64,000 nt of DNA, from positions 248,001-312,000 of the forward strand of contig JABTTZ010000004.1 of the NCBI GenBank assembly GCA_015075625.1, in the 5' to 3' direction. The position numbers were made by a program, and so were the translations under genes. The notes under the pieces were generated by a model. It was not told where the DNA came from, did not search any database, and saw only the letters and a program-made list of their open reading frames with translations. Shown here in pieces: positions 8,510-16,592 of the stretch. The stretch is from Anaerolineales bacterium. Lineage in GTDB: Bacteria > Chloroflexota > Anaerolineae > Aggregatilineales > UBA2796. Every line of letters starts with the position of its first letter. The first letter of the stretch is position 1.

Positions 8510-9844
8510 CTACTTTCGCAAAATAATGACACCTTCGCGCAACGGTACAGAATGGCGCTGCGGGTTTGCTTGCCATTTTGTACCACGCGCACGAAAGGTT
8601 TGATATACAAAGGATTGAAAACCCAATGAACACCCCAGCTGCCCAAGCCATTCATCGGTGTGAACATGTACTCCATAGGGAGCAGAGTCACCCAATACCA
8701 TATAAAAAGCACCGCCGGGCTTCAGCACCCGATAGGTTTCCTGCATAACGGCAAGAAGATCATTAAAGTAAAGGGCAACCATGAGGTCGTAGTCTTTTTT
8801 ACCGCCCTTTTTCAGGCGCATAACAGAAAGTTCGCGCACCGATTGCTGAATTTTCTGGTAAAGCATTGGTGAAAGAGCGCGAATATCGGCGCTGAGGGCG
8901 GTCTCTACATCATGTTGACGACGGACAACCTGTGTTGTAGCGGCAACAATTAAACGATCTCGAAAGGTGTGGGTAATGTCTGCCCATGATTTCGCAATCC
9001 CCCAAAAATAAACTTCAAGACGGGTGCGATCTGCGTAGTCGTAATTGTTCAAATAGGGAGGCGAGGTCAAAGCAAGGTTAATCTGGGCGTCGGAGAGTGT
9101 TTGTCTAACACGGGAATCGCCAAGGATATTATGAAGTTCAGTATTGTTTGGAACATGTTGTGCCGCATGGTGTAAATCGCGTACCATTTCCAACACAGTT
9201 TGCCCAAACAATTTGAGGGCATCTTTGGGTGGTTTGTCGCCTTTATTTTTTCGCGGCGCAATGTAGGGCCACCCCGTTCCGGCAGCCGCGGAACTCCTCA
9301 AAACATCTGTCAACGCCAATTTACACAAATCACGTAAGATCGGGGAGGCTAACTCGCCAACAAATTCTCGTAACACATAGAGCGTTTTGAGATCATCGGG
9401 ATGGTAGCACTTGTAAATGAGTTCAGGAAAAATCCCCTCTACACGGGCATTGGGTGTTTCTTTAATGACGAAGGCTTGGGCATCCCGTAGGATGTGTCGA
9501 ATTTGTTGATCTAATGCTACCCACTCGTAATTGCGCTGTAATTTGACGCTGGCAACCCAATGGACAAAGCTATGCGCTTCCACGCCATATCCATTGATTC
9601 CAGCTTGTTCAGCACAAAGAAGGGTTGTTCCGGTTCCAGAAAACGGATCATAAACCCACTCGCCGGCGGTGACACCCTCACGCCGGAAAATCTCATCGAC
9701 AAACCGATAGGAATACCCGGCTGGATAGCGAAACCAGCGGTGAATTGGCGCACGCTGGCTATCCTTAAACGTTCCGAAATCGGCGAGTTCTGAGGCAGTC
9801 GTTTGCTCTTGTGGGAAAAGATCAAGTTGTTGGGAAGGTTTCAT
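8510..9844 (-). CDS. site-specific DNA methyltransferase (N4-cytosine or N6-adenine)
   Basis: Protects DNA from the neighbouring nuclease by base methylation. Motif order: RAPIHRWFRYPAGYSYRFVD near residues 33-52, SAM-binding YDPFSGTGTTLL near 65-76, and catalytic motif IV LTSPPYLNNYDYADR near 260-273. A GDSAPYG segment near the C-terminus completes the Rossmann fold. TSPPY fits the N4-C/N6-A beta-class group; the modified base cannot be told. The ATG at 9844 has GGGGAG 5 nt upstream; a GTG at 9850 overlapping the previous stop is the alternative. The C-terminal FRARGTKWQANPQRHS region is intact, so the enzyme is probably active although its nuclease partner is broken, a common 'orphaned' state. 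Confidence 0.88.
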   Translation of the reverse strand: MKPSQQLDLFPQEQTTASELADFGTFKDSQRAPIHRWFRYPAGYSYRFVDEIFRREGVTAGEWVYDPFSGTGTTLLCAEQAGINGYGVEAHSFVHWVASVKLQRNYEWVALDQQIRHILRDAQAFVIKETPNARVEGIFPELIYKCYHPDDLKTLYVLREFVGELASPILRDLCKLALTDVLRSSAAAGTGWPYIAPRKNKGDKPPKDALKLFGQTVLEMVRDLHHAAQHVPNNTELHNILGDSRVRQTLSDAQINLALTSPPYLNNYDYADRTRLEVYFWGIAKSWADITHTFRDRLIVAATTQVVRRQHDVETALSADIRALSPMLYQKIQQSVRELSVMRLKKGGKKDYDLMVALYFNDLLAVMQETYRVLKPGGAFYMVLGDSAPYGVHVHTDEWLGQLGCSLGFQSFVYQTFRARGTKWQANPQRHSVPLREGVIILRK

Positions 9845-9846
9845 AT

Positions 9847-10629
9847 TCACTCCCCCCGCACAGCAACGACGATCACCTGCTCGGCGTCGGGATGGGCATC
9901 ATACGCCTCTAAGCGCTCGTATTCGGGCGTGACGATCCGCACAGTCTTGAAGCCGCAGCTTTCGGCAAGGCGGATCACCCCCTGTACCGGGTAGCCGCGC
10001 AAGGTATGGGTTTCTTCCGCCCGCACCCACCCTGATCCTCCCATCGTAAAAATGGTGTAGCGCGTCGTGAGCGTCAATGTCTCATGGTTAAAGCCGTTCC
10101 GCGAGAGGATCAAATGCCGCGCCGGATCGTCGCTGACGATTCGATCCCCTTCGCCCGCTCGCACCAAGCCCAAGATCGTTCGTAGGTCAAAGAGGAACAA
10201 TTTCCCCGGCATCAGCGCGGCATGGGCGGCGCGAAAAATACGTTCCAGTTCCTTCAAAGACGGCGCGTAGTTCAGAGAACTGCCGATACAGGTGACCATC
10301 TCATAGGGAGTGGTGGTAGTGAACGTGCGCATATCGCCCTGATCAAAATCGGCGCTGTAGCCGCCCGTTTCCGCCCCAGCTTGGGCGCGGCGCACCATCG
10401 GGGCGGAGAGGTCAATTCCCCGCACACGCAAGCCACGTCCGGCAAACCAACAGGCAAGATCACCCGTCCCACAGGCAATATCCAGCAGAGTCTTTCCTGT
10501 CCATTCCAAATCAAAGGCAAGGTCAATCAGTTTCGGGGCAATCTGCAAACTGTACTCAGCAAAGCCGCCCGCCTGATAAACGCTGGAGAGGGCGGCATAG
10601 GGTTCAACGGTAAAGGTCGTATCAGGCAT
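9847..10629 (-). CDS. class I SAM-dependent methyltransferase
   Basis: 260 residues. Motif I is LLDIACGTGDLACWF near residues 48-62, followed by GIDLSAPMVRRA (motif II acidic residue) and a DFDQGDMRTF post-I loop, which together place it in the class I small-molecule methyltransferase superfamily. The substrate cannot be deduced. The ATG at 10629 has AGGGA about 9 nt upstream. It begins 11 bp after the CitE-like gene and ends within 3 bp of the DNA methyltransferase start, so all five genes from 12005 to 7620 read as one array. Confidence 0.8.
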   Translation of the reverse strand: MPDTTFTVEPYAALSSVYQAGGFAEYSLQIAPKLIDLAFDLEWTGKTLLDIACGTGDLACWFAGRGLRVRGIDLSAPMVRRAQAGAETGGYSADFDQGDMRTFTTTTPYEMVTCIGSSLNYAPSLKELERIFRAAHAALMPGKLFLFDLRTILGLVRAGEGDRIVSDDPARHLILSRNGFNHETLTLTTRYTIFTMGGSGWVRAEETHTLRGYPVQGVIRLAESCGFKTVRIVTPEYERLEAYDAHPDAEQVIVVAVRGE

Positions 10630-10640
10630 GATGTTTGTCC

Positions 10641-11537
10641 CTATTCTCCCGTTTCTCCAGTTTGCGCACGGGCAAGGACGCGCTCCGCTGCCCGCAGCAT
10701 CGGCATATCGACCATTTTTCCATCAAGGGCAAAGACGCCCGCACCGGCTTCCTGATTAGCATGGAAGGCATCCACCAAGCGCTGCGCTTTCGCCACCTCC
10801 TCAGCAGAAGGGGTGAAGGCGCTGAGGATGGGGGCGATCTGTTTAGGATGAATGGCGAGTTTCCCGCTGTAACCCATGCCTGCTGCAAGGCGGCAATCTT
10901 CGGTTAGGGCGTCCATGTCGTTTAGATCGGCAAAGATTGTGTCAATGGCTTGCAGATCGTAGGCGGCGGCATGGGCGACAACCGCACTGCGGGCATAGAA
11001 AACCTCCCATCCGGCTTTTGTCCGCGCTGCGCCGATGCTCCCTACGTAATCTTCCGCCCCAAACATGAGTCCGTCCAAACGCGAATCGCTGGCGGCAATC
11101 TCTTTCAGATTCACAATGCCAAGCGCCGTCTCCACAAAGACCAAAATACGGATCGTCCCCACCGCGATCCCTGAATATTTCTCGTGTTGGCGGATGAGCA
11201 GACTCACCTCGCGCACATCATCGGCACTATCCACCTTAGGAATGATGATCCCATCGGGGTTGAAGGGCAAGACAGACAACAAATCGTCACGCCCGAAAGG
11301 GGAATCCAGCGGGTTGATGCGCACGAGGCGCTCGCCCCAACCAAAATTGACCGTCCGAAACGCCTCATGAATCGTCGCCCGCGCCGCCTGTTTTCGGTTG
11401 AGCGCCACGCCATCTTCCATATCGAGGATCAAACTGTCCGCACCGAGTGTTGCCCCTTTTTGAATTTTCTTCAGATCGTCGCCCGGTGTGAACAGCAGCG
11501 CCCGCCGCACCCGATTCGTGATTTGTCGTTCAGTCAT
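10641..11537 (-). CDS. CitE-like acyl-CoA lyase (HpcH/HpaI aldolase family)
   Basis: 298 residues of the CitE/CLYBL/Mcl aldolase fold, which splits or forms malyl-CoA, beta-methylmalyl-CoA or citramalyl-CoA. Landmarks: RALLFTPGDDLKKIQKG at the N-terminus, LILDMEDGVALNRK (catalytic Glu/Asp pair near 41-42), VRINPLDSPFGRDDL, IIPKVDSADDV, VFVETALGIVNLKEIA, LMFGAEDYVGSIG and GKLAIHPKQI near 230. The family cannot be narrowed to one substrate by eye. It follows a MaoC-type hydratase by 3 bp. That pairing is known from itaconate degradation (itaconyl-CoA hydratase plus citramalyl-CoA lyase) and from the beta-methylmalyl-CoA/mesaconyl-CoA steps of the 3-hydroxypropionate bicycle. No CoA-transferase is nearby. 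Confidence 0.88.
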   Translation of the reverse strand: MTERQITNRVRRALLFTPGDDLKKIQKGATLGADSLILDMEDGVALNRKQAARATIHEAFRTVNFGWGERLVRINPLDSPFGRDDLLSVLPFNPDGIIIPKVDSADDVREVSLLIRQHEKYSGIAVGTIRILVFVETALGIVNLKEIAASDSRLDGLMFGAEDYVGSIGAARTKAGWEVFYARSAVVAHAAAYDLQAIDTIFADLNDMDALTEDCRLAAGMGYSGKLAIHPKQIAPILSAFTPSAEEVAKAQRLVDAFHANQEAGAGVFALDGKMVDMPMLRAAERVLARAQTGETGE

Positions 11538-11540
11538 CGC

Positions 11541-12005
11541 TTATTCTCGTTCCTCGTCTACTAGACGTTTTTTAAACATGACGGTGCGTTCCAATTCGAC
11601 CACAACCACGCCATGTTGATTCTTGCCGAGATGCTTCAGTCGGACAAGCCCGCGATCCGACTTGGAGGTCGATTCGCGCATTTCTAAAACCTCTGTTTCA
11701 ACGTAGATGGTGTCGCCATGATAGACCGGCTGTGGGTGCAGGACGCGCTCATAACCGAGGTTGGCAATGATTGTCCCCTCCGTCAGATCGGCAACGGTCA
11801 AGCCGACGACCAAGCCCATGGTGAAAATACCATTTACGATCCGCTGCCCAAAGGTCGTCTCGGCGGCGAAATGTTCGTTGATATGAAGGGGTTGGGTGTT
11901 CATGGTGAGGGCGCAGAATAAGATGTTGTCCATCTCGGTGATGGTGCGCCCGTTCGTGTGGCGCACACGCATTCCGACACTGAATTCATCGTAATATTTG
12001 CCGGG
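11541..12005 (-). CDS. MaoC-family acyl-CoA hydratase/dehydratase
   Basis: 154 residues with a single hot-dog domain. N-terminal YYDEFSVGMRVRHTNGRTIT, then the hydratase motif with the usual Asp/His pair partly altered: NTQPLHINEHFAAETTFGQRIVNG (N...H near residues 44-50). The ATG at 12005 (MPGKYYDEF) has GGGAG 11 nt upstream and matches family N-termini; 17 extra codons upstream do not. First gene of the leftward array that continues with the CitE-like lyase. The pairing suggests hydration of an unsaturated branched acyl-CoA such as mesaconyl- or itaconyl-CoA; that is inference. Confidence 0.85.
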   Translation of the reverse strand, partial: PGKYYDEFSVGMRVRHTNGRTITEMDNILFCALTMNTQPLHINEHFAAETTFGQRIVNGIFTMGLVVGLTVADLTEGTIIANLGYERVLHPQPVYHGDTIYVETEVLEMRESTSKSDRGLVRLKHLGKNQHGVVVVELERTVMFKKRLVDEERE

Positions 12006-12135
12006 CATCGATTCATCATCTCCCAAAAAATGAGGGGTTTTGTGTGCAAGCTGCAACTATAGCGGCTATGATCCATGTATAGCCATGTAGTCTACGTTAC
12101 TTTTTATACCCTGTACACAGGTGAGGAATTCGACG

Positions 12136-13224
12136 ATGAGTGTATCAAGTCTGCTGAGTTTTGTCGCTCTTGGTGGGTTGGTTTTGCTCCTTGCTGGGGC
12201 GGGAATCGCCGTCAGCAATATGAGCCAGAATAAATCGGGACGGGGTGGTTGGGCATTGGCAGGAATTGGGGCGGTGATCGCCGCTTTAGGCTTTATTGCT
12301 AGTTCCGGCGTGGTGATTGTTGGGGCGACCCAAGTTGCCGTTGTCTTTCAATCCGTCGGGGGCGACCCTGCTAATGGCAACCTTTGGGAAGTACCTCTCG
12401 GTCCGGGGCTTCACATCATCCCTCCGGTCATTAACGAACCGATCATTTACGATACGAGCGTGCAGAACTACACAATGTCCCACATCAGTAATGAAGGGCA
12501 GCGGTCTGGGGACGGTGCCGTCCAAGCGCGTACCCGCGATGGGCAGCAGGTCGATATTGATGTCTCCGTTCTCTATTCCATCGATCCAGCATTGGCGAAC
12601 ATTGTTCACCGCAAGTTTCAGAACCGCTATCAAGATGCGCTGATTCGCCCTACCATCCGTTCTGCGGTGCGGGAGAAAATCGCTTCCTACAGCGTGAATG
12701 ATCTCTATGGAACAACCGGTATTGATGTGGCTGGCGTTCCTTCCAAACTCCCTGAAGCGCAGGCACAGCTTGAGGAACAACTCTCGCGCATTTTCATGGA
12801 CAACGGCTTACGCTTGCAAGACTTCCTGATCCGTGAAATCACCTTTAGCGAGGAATTCATCCGGGCAGTAGAAGCGAAGGTTGTTGCCGAGCAGCAAGCG
12901 GAACAAGCAAAGCAAGAAGCGATCCGCGTTCGGACGATTGCTGAGGGCGAAGCAGATGCCGCTGAAACACGGGCGCGTGGCGCGGCAAACGCCGTTATTG
13001 AGAAGGCACGTGGTGACGCTGAATCGATTCGGGTGAACGCCAAAGCCGAGGCAGAGGCGCTCGCCCTGATCAACGAACAATTGAGCAAGAACCCCATTTT
13101 GGTACAGTGGCGCTATATCGAAAAGCTCTCTCCCAATGTGAGTTTGGTGCTGCTGCCAAGCAACAGTCCCTTCCTGTTTGATCTAGAGACGCTGCGGAAT
13201 ACCGTTGGTACAGGGGGAAATTAA
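12136..13224 (+). CDS. SPFH/band 7 (prohibitin-type) membrane protein
   Basis: About 362 residues. Two hydrophobic segments near the N-terminus (LLSFVALGGLVLLLAGAGI, then AGIGAVIAALGFIASSG) are followed by an SPFH domain (VFQSVGGDPANGNLWEVPLGPGLH, split; VQARTRDGQQVDIDVSVLYS; SAVREKIASYSVNDLYG). An Ala/Glu-rich coiled coil (residues ~255-315) and a prohibitin-like end (ILVQWRYIEKLSPNVSLVLLP) come next. Such proteins scaffold membrane microdomains and modulate membrane proteases. The ATG at 12136 has GAGGA at 12122-12126. It is monocistronic and divergent from the MaoC operon; weak AT-rich promoter elements lie in the 130-bp gap. Confidence 0.9.
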   Translation: MSVSSLLSFVALGGLVLLLAGAGIAVSNMSQNKSGRGGWALAGIGAVIAALGFIASSGVVIVGATQVAVVFQSVGGDPANGNLWEVPLGPGLHIIPPVINEPIIYDTSVQNYTMSHISNEGQRSGDGAVQARTRDGQQVDIDVSVLYSIDPALANIVHRKFQNRYQDALIRPTIRSAVREKIASYSVNDLYGTTGIDVAGVPSKLPEAQAQLEEQLSRIFMDNGLRLQDFLIREITFSEEFIRAVEAKVVAEQQAEQAKQEAIRVRTIAEGEADAAETRARGAANAVIEKARGDAESIRVNAKAEAEALALINEQLSKNPILVQWRYIEKLSPNVSLVLLPSNSPFLFDLETLRNTVGTGGN

Positions 13225-13243
13225 CCTACAAGTCATTTCAAAA
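13225..13243 (+). repeat. solo IS5-like end
   Basis: CCTACAAGTCATTTCAAAA begins right after the SPFH stop codon and matches the left end of the IS5-like remnant at 7450-7468 in 18 of 19 positions. No partner end was found nearby, so it is a solo end or a deletion scar. Confidence 0.5.
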
Positions 13244-13272
13244 CCCTGCCTCTTGCCCCGCCCCTACAGGGA

Positions 13273-13891
13273 GCTGAGGAGAGGACATGTTTTCAAGTAA
13301 ACCTTATGCCTGGGATAAAGGGTAATCCTAGACATAAGGTTTGGCGTTGAACAACTTGCACGAAGTAGCGCAAGCCTTCCCGAAACAAGCTCCAGAGGCG
13401 CCGGAACGAACCGTCGGGATGACGAACGAGCGGTTGGGCGATGCCAGCAGCAACGGCTTGGCTGCCGAGGGCGACCATCCACGTGTAGGCAATGACCAAC
13501 AGAACCAGCCGGTTGGCGATATGATGCTTCCAGCAGGGCGCGAATCATCTCCACTTGTCCTTCGGCAAAAAAGGCTGTCAGGTCGAGCGCTTTATTAGCG
13601 AGCCAGCGGCGAAAGCGCCGCGCCGTACTCTCTACCTGTTCCCCGCAACTCACCGCCCGCGCAATCGCTCCTTGCTGACAGCTCTCCGCTTGAATCACCC
13701 CATAGCTAAACAGGCTTACATTTTGCTGCTGCCAACCATTGAAACACGGTAGATGGGCTGACAAGTGCTGCTCTAATTGGTACAGTAGTTTGTAGTTCAT
13801 CGTTCCTCACTGGGTTTCTTGGTCGATTTCCAGTTTGAACGATGAACTCCCTATTTTTCAACCCTCCTTCCAAACATGTCCTCTCCTCAGC
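13273..13891 (-). mobile_element. 619-bp internally deleted insertion sequence with 20-bp perfect inverted repeats
   Basis: GCTGAGGAGAGGACATGTTT (13273-13292) is repeated exactly inverted at 13872-13891. On the minus strand the interior starts with MNYKLLYQLEQHLSAHLPCF and runs about 100 residues of a transposase N-terminus, then jumps by frameshift to a transposase C-terminus: LVIAYTWMVALGSQAVAAG, LVRHPDGSFRRLWSLFREG. The DDE catalytic middle is missing. This is a non-autonomous derivative (MITE-like) of a larger DDE-type IS of uncertain family. The flanks share C-rich/G-rich sequence; no clean target duplication is visible. Confidence 0.8.
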
Positions 13892-13963
13892 CGTAAACGG
13901 AGAAGGGGCAAGGGGCGGGGTTGTTCGGTCAGCCTATCTCTATGTAGCTGTGTAGATGCCTTT

Positions 13964-14160
13964 CAAGCCCCGAAGGGGTGGCTGCTTTCAGCCCGCCGCT
14001 TTAAGGCTTGTCCGGGAACGGGTAGACAGTCAGAAAGATTTCTAAAAGAATCCCTATCCCCTGCCTCCTTTCCCCGTACACAGGGAAAGGGGAGAAATGC
14101 TGCGGGCGAGGGGGTGAGAGGAAAGCCCTCTCAAAAAATGAATTCCCCCTCAAGATCGTC
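13964..14160. repeat. dispersed repeat region with 33-bp exact copy elsewhere
   Basis: Positions 13964-13996 (starting CAAGCCCCGAAGGGGTGG) are identical to 55508-55540. At 14062-14090 there is a C-rich/G-rich imperfect hairpin (CCTTTCCCC ... GGGGAAAGG-like), and CTCAAAAAATGAATTCCCCCT near 14130-14150 resembles CTCAAAAAATGGATTCCCCCT near 40168-40188. These look like pieces of one dispersed, non-coding repeat family. Together with the deleted IS they fill the 900-bp gap between the SPFH gene and the glycosyltransferase remnant. Confidence 0.65.
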
Positions 14161-14490
14161 AAGCGGCGCATAGAGAGCAATATCTGCATCGAAATAGATC
14201 AGCTTGGGGAAACCGTAAGCGGCAAAGAAAAACTTTAGCGTGCTGGCTTTTAACGCCGCTGCCAGTTCAACCACCGTGTATTTGAAGGTGAAATCATCCC
14301 AATGGGGAATCCCCAAATCCTCGGTGTGAACGACGCGCTCAAAGGGCGAGGTCTCAAGCGCCATGCCGTTTCCCCCGATCAGGCATAAAAATGCCTGCCC
14401 ATCGGGGCGCTGTGCGCGGTATGAATAGGCGAGGGTGCGTGCTGTCCCACATAACTCGGTGTAGCGATGGTGGCTATAGGGATCATCGGA
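14131..14490 (-). pseudogene. glycosyltransferase fragment
   Basis: Starting directly after the TAA of the LysM gene and in the same frame, about 119 codons read LCGTARTLAYSYRAQRPDG, LGIPHWDDFTFKYTVVELAA and KLIYFDADIALYAPLDDL. This matches the N-terminal half of glycosyltransferases that carry 'A..L..S......G......DLGIP........Y...EL..A.KP' and a 'K.IY.D.DI.....L' (DxD-type) motif. No start codon is present and the protein stops at 14131 just before the repeat region, so both ends are lost. Nothing shows it is expressed. Confidence 0.62.
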
Positions 14491-15807
14491 TTAATCGGGA
14501 CTCATCGGATGAAAGGCATACCCCTGAGCGCTTAGCTGTTGCAATAGGACAGCCAGCGCCGCAGTGGTTTGCGCACGATCCCCCCCACCCTGATGGAGTA
14601 AGATGATTCCCCCCGGATGGGCGTTTTGGATTGTATAGGCGGCAATCTGCGCGGCATCGGCTTGCCGCCAATCGTGCGGGTCTACCCAATGATTGATTCC
14701 CCCCACCGGAAAGTGTTTGAGGCTATCGCTGCGGAGGGCGTGTCCCTTAGCAATGATGCGCTGTTGAAGGCGCTCCAATTCAGAGGGCGTTTCGTCCCCC
14801 CGCAGCAGGAAGGTTGCCTGTGCCTGATAGATCTGCAAAAGCTCAAGGATGGGCGCAGTAAAGGGGCTTTCCCCGCCCGCAAAGACAAGGTAAAGGATCG
14901 GCTTGCCATCGGGTGTGGTGATCGGCAGTGGGCTGGAATCGCCGCTTTCTCCGTCTGGTGGGGCGGCGGGGGAAGGCGTTTTTTTCAGCGCGGCGTAGGT
15001 TGCTCTATCCACGACGCCCGTTACAGGAAGCCCTTGTGATTGTTGAAAGCGACTCACCGCACGGCTTGTACTTTCGGTGTAATACCCACGATCTTCCGGG
15101 GCAAGGGCGAAGGCGAGCCACCCCAAACCGCTTAAGCGATCTTGCAGAATGCCTACGGCAGTGTTCATATCCCCTGCGCCAAGCGTAAACTGCAAGCCAT
15201 CCTCGCCATAAAGGGTTTTGTCGTACTCAATGGGTGTCAGGAAGCCATCGGTCACATCAAAAGTGAGCGCAAGAGGGTTGGTCAGGGGGGCAGAGGGGAC
15301 GTTTAATGCGCCTTTGCCGCCCTCTAGGCGATGGGTCAACACAACAAAGAGCCTTGTGTCGGTGGCGTACCATGTCCCTTCCTCAAGGGTGTTCTGGGCA
15401 GCGCTGTCCTCCCGTTTGGCAAGGGGGGTTATCGCCAACTGTGCTGAACCATCCACCCGCAGCGAGAGCGCATAGCGAAGGGCGACCTCCCCCCCCGCAT
15501 CGGAAGGGCGATCCAAGAGGTACAGCCCGCTGAAGGATTGTGTCCCAAGCGGGGTGGTATAGGGCGGAGGGACAACAAGTTTCTGCCCAACATAAATGAT
15601 GTTTTCATCGCTCAGACAGTTTGCCGCTGCCAGTGCCGCCGTTGTGATTCCATAGCGTCCGGCAATCAGCGAGAGGGCATCCCCCGCTTGAACTGTGTAG
15701 ATCGTCCAATCTGTGCGGGGCTGGCATTGGGCAGCGGCGGGGATGGGCATGGCTAAAGCAGAGACAAGGAAGAAGAACAAGGCAGCCAGATGACCACAGG
15801 TGTTCAT
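14491..15807 (-). CDS. secreted LysM / peptidoglycan-binding / deacetylase-like protein
   Basis: 438 residues. Signal peptide (HLAALFFFLVSALAMPIPAAAQ), then a LysM domain at about residues 34-82 (IYTVQAGDALSLIAGRYGIT, VGQKLVVPP). A ~130-residue middle of unknown fold follows, then a PG-binding-1 helix domain near 230-290 (LQDRLSGLGWLA, AVSRFQQSQGLPVTGVVDRATY) and a C-terminal part with NodB polysaccharide-deacetylase topology (ILELLQIYQAQATFLLRG; GGIILLHQGGG). The usual catalytic FDDGP is FAGGES and the metal-binding H-x3-H is not intact, so deacetylation is doubtful; it may only bind cell wall or glycan. Its ATG overlaps the stop of the AlkD-like gene (ATGA), showing translational coupling. 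Confidence 0.82.
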   Translation of the reverse strand: MNTCGHLAALFFFLVSALAMPIPAAAQCQPRTDWTIYTVQAGDALSLIAGRYGITTAALAAANCLSDENIIYVGQKLVVPPPYTTPLGTQSFSGLYLLDRPSDAGGEVALRYALSLRVDGSAQLAITPLAKREDSAAQNTLEEGTWYATDTRLFVVLTHRLEGGKGALNVPSAPLTNPLALTFDVTDGFLTPIEYDKTLYGEDGLQFTLGAGDMNTAVGILQDRLSGLGWLAFALAPEDRGYYTESTSRAVSRFQQSQGLPVTGVVDRATYAALKKTPSPAAPPDGESGDSSPLPITTPDGKPILYLVFAGGESPFTAPILELLQIYQAQATFLLRGDETPSELERLQQRIIAKGHALRSDSLKHFPVGGINHWVDPHDWRQADAAQIAAYTIQNAHPGGIILLHQGGGDRAQTTAALAVLLQQLSAQGYAFHPMSPD

Positions 15808-16544
15808 CGTTTTAACGCCGCCTGTATTTTCGCGCTGGTCAATTCGCGGAGCGTATCAGTGGCAACCCATCGCGCCGCCTTCGCCGCACCGCTTGATCCT
15901 TTGGGATGATCGGTGAGGAGTGCCTCGGCGGTTTGGATCGCCTTCGCGTTCAACGCCCGATTTCGCTTCCCAATCCCACGCAATGCCCAATTGATCGCCT
16001 TCTTGACGAAGTTTCGCTCATCATCCGCCTTCGCCCGAATCAGGGTGAGGTAATGCTCAAAGAGCGAGTCCGGCACTTTTTTGTCGTGGGTGGCGGTGGC
16101 GGCAATCAAAACGAACCCCGCCCGTTTGACGAATTCTTTGCTGCGCTCGCACCATGCCTCAACCTTTGCCTGACGGTGGGGCGTTCGCACATAAAGATTG
16201 GCGCAGCACTGATCGCAAATATCCCACGAATCAAACGATTCCGTCCAGCGATCCATCTCTGCGGAAGTCAGTTTGTTGGGGTCGGCAAGGACGCTGGCAA
16301 GGATGCGCCCTTCGTGAATGCCGGATTCCCATAGGCGGAGGGCAAGGGCGTGCTGAGCAGGGAGTTTGGCGCGTTTGATCGCCGCCGCCAACGCACGAAG
16401 CGTTACCATTGAGATGCCCAGTTGGGTCGTTTGGGGGGTGATCCCAAAGCGGCGCTGTCCGGCAACATTGGCGGGGTTATACGCCGCCCGCAGGTGGGCG
16501 ATGATCGACTCGTAATCGAGAGGTGGGTTGGCTGGTTGGGACAT
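15804..16544 (-). CDS. AlkD-like DNA alkylation repair HEAT protein
   Basis: 246 residues of HEAT-like helical repeats typical of the AlkD DNA glycosylase family, which removes 3- and 7-alkylpurines. Landmarks: YGITPQTTQLGISMVTLRAL-like start (here FGITPQTTQLGISMVTLRAL), LWESGIHEGRILASVL, MDRWTESFDSWDICDQCC, ERNFVKKAINWALRGIGKRN and GAAKAARWVATDTLREL. The W/D residues that cradle the lesion in the family (the SWDICDQ block and the KAINWALR block) are present. The ATG at 16544 has AGGGAT 8 nt upstream. It is followed by the coupled LysM gene and preceded, at 49 bp, by the parvulin lipoprotein. Confidence 0.88.
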   Translation of the reverse strand: MSQPANPPLDYESIIAHLRAAYNPANVAGQRRFGITPQTTQLGISMVTLRALAAAIKRAKLPAQHALALRLWESGIHEGRILASVLADPNKLTSAEMDRWTESFDSWDICDQCCANLYVRTPHRQAKVEAWCERSKEFVKRAGFVLIAATATHDKKVPDSLFEHYLTLIRAKADDERNFVKKAINWALRGIGKRNRALNAKAIQTAEALLTDHPKGSSGAAKAARWVATDTLRELTSAKIQAALKR

Positions 16545-16592
16545 GGTGAACTTATCCCTTCTATGGCTCGCTTTTTGGGGGGGAGGCGCTTT

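Noticed and set aside
13900-14130. Possible CRISPR-like repeats in the C/G-rich stretch
   Set aside because: The repeats differ in spacing and sequence, and no array of equal repeats with unique spacers exists anywhere in the window; no cas genes were seen.
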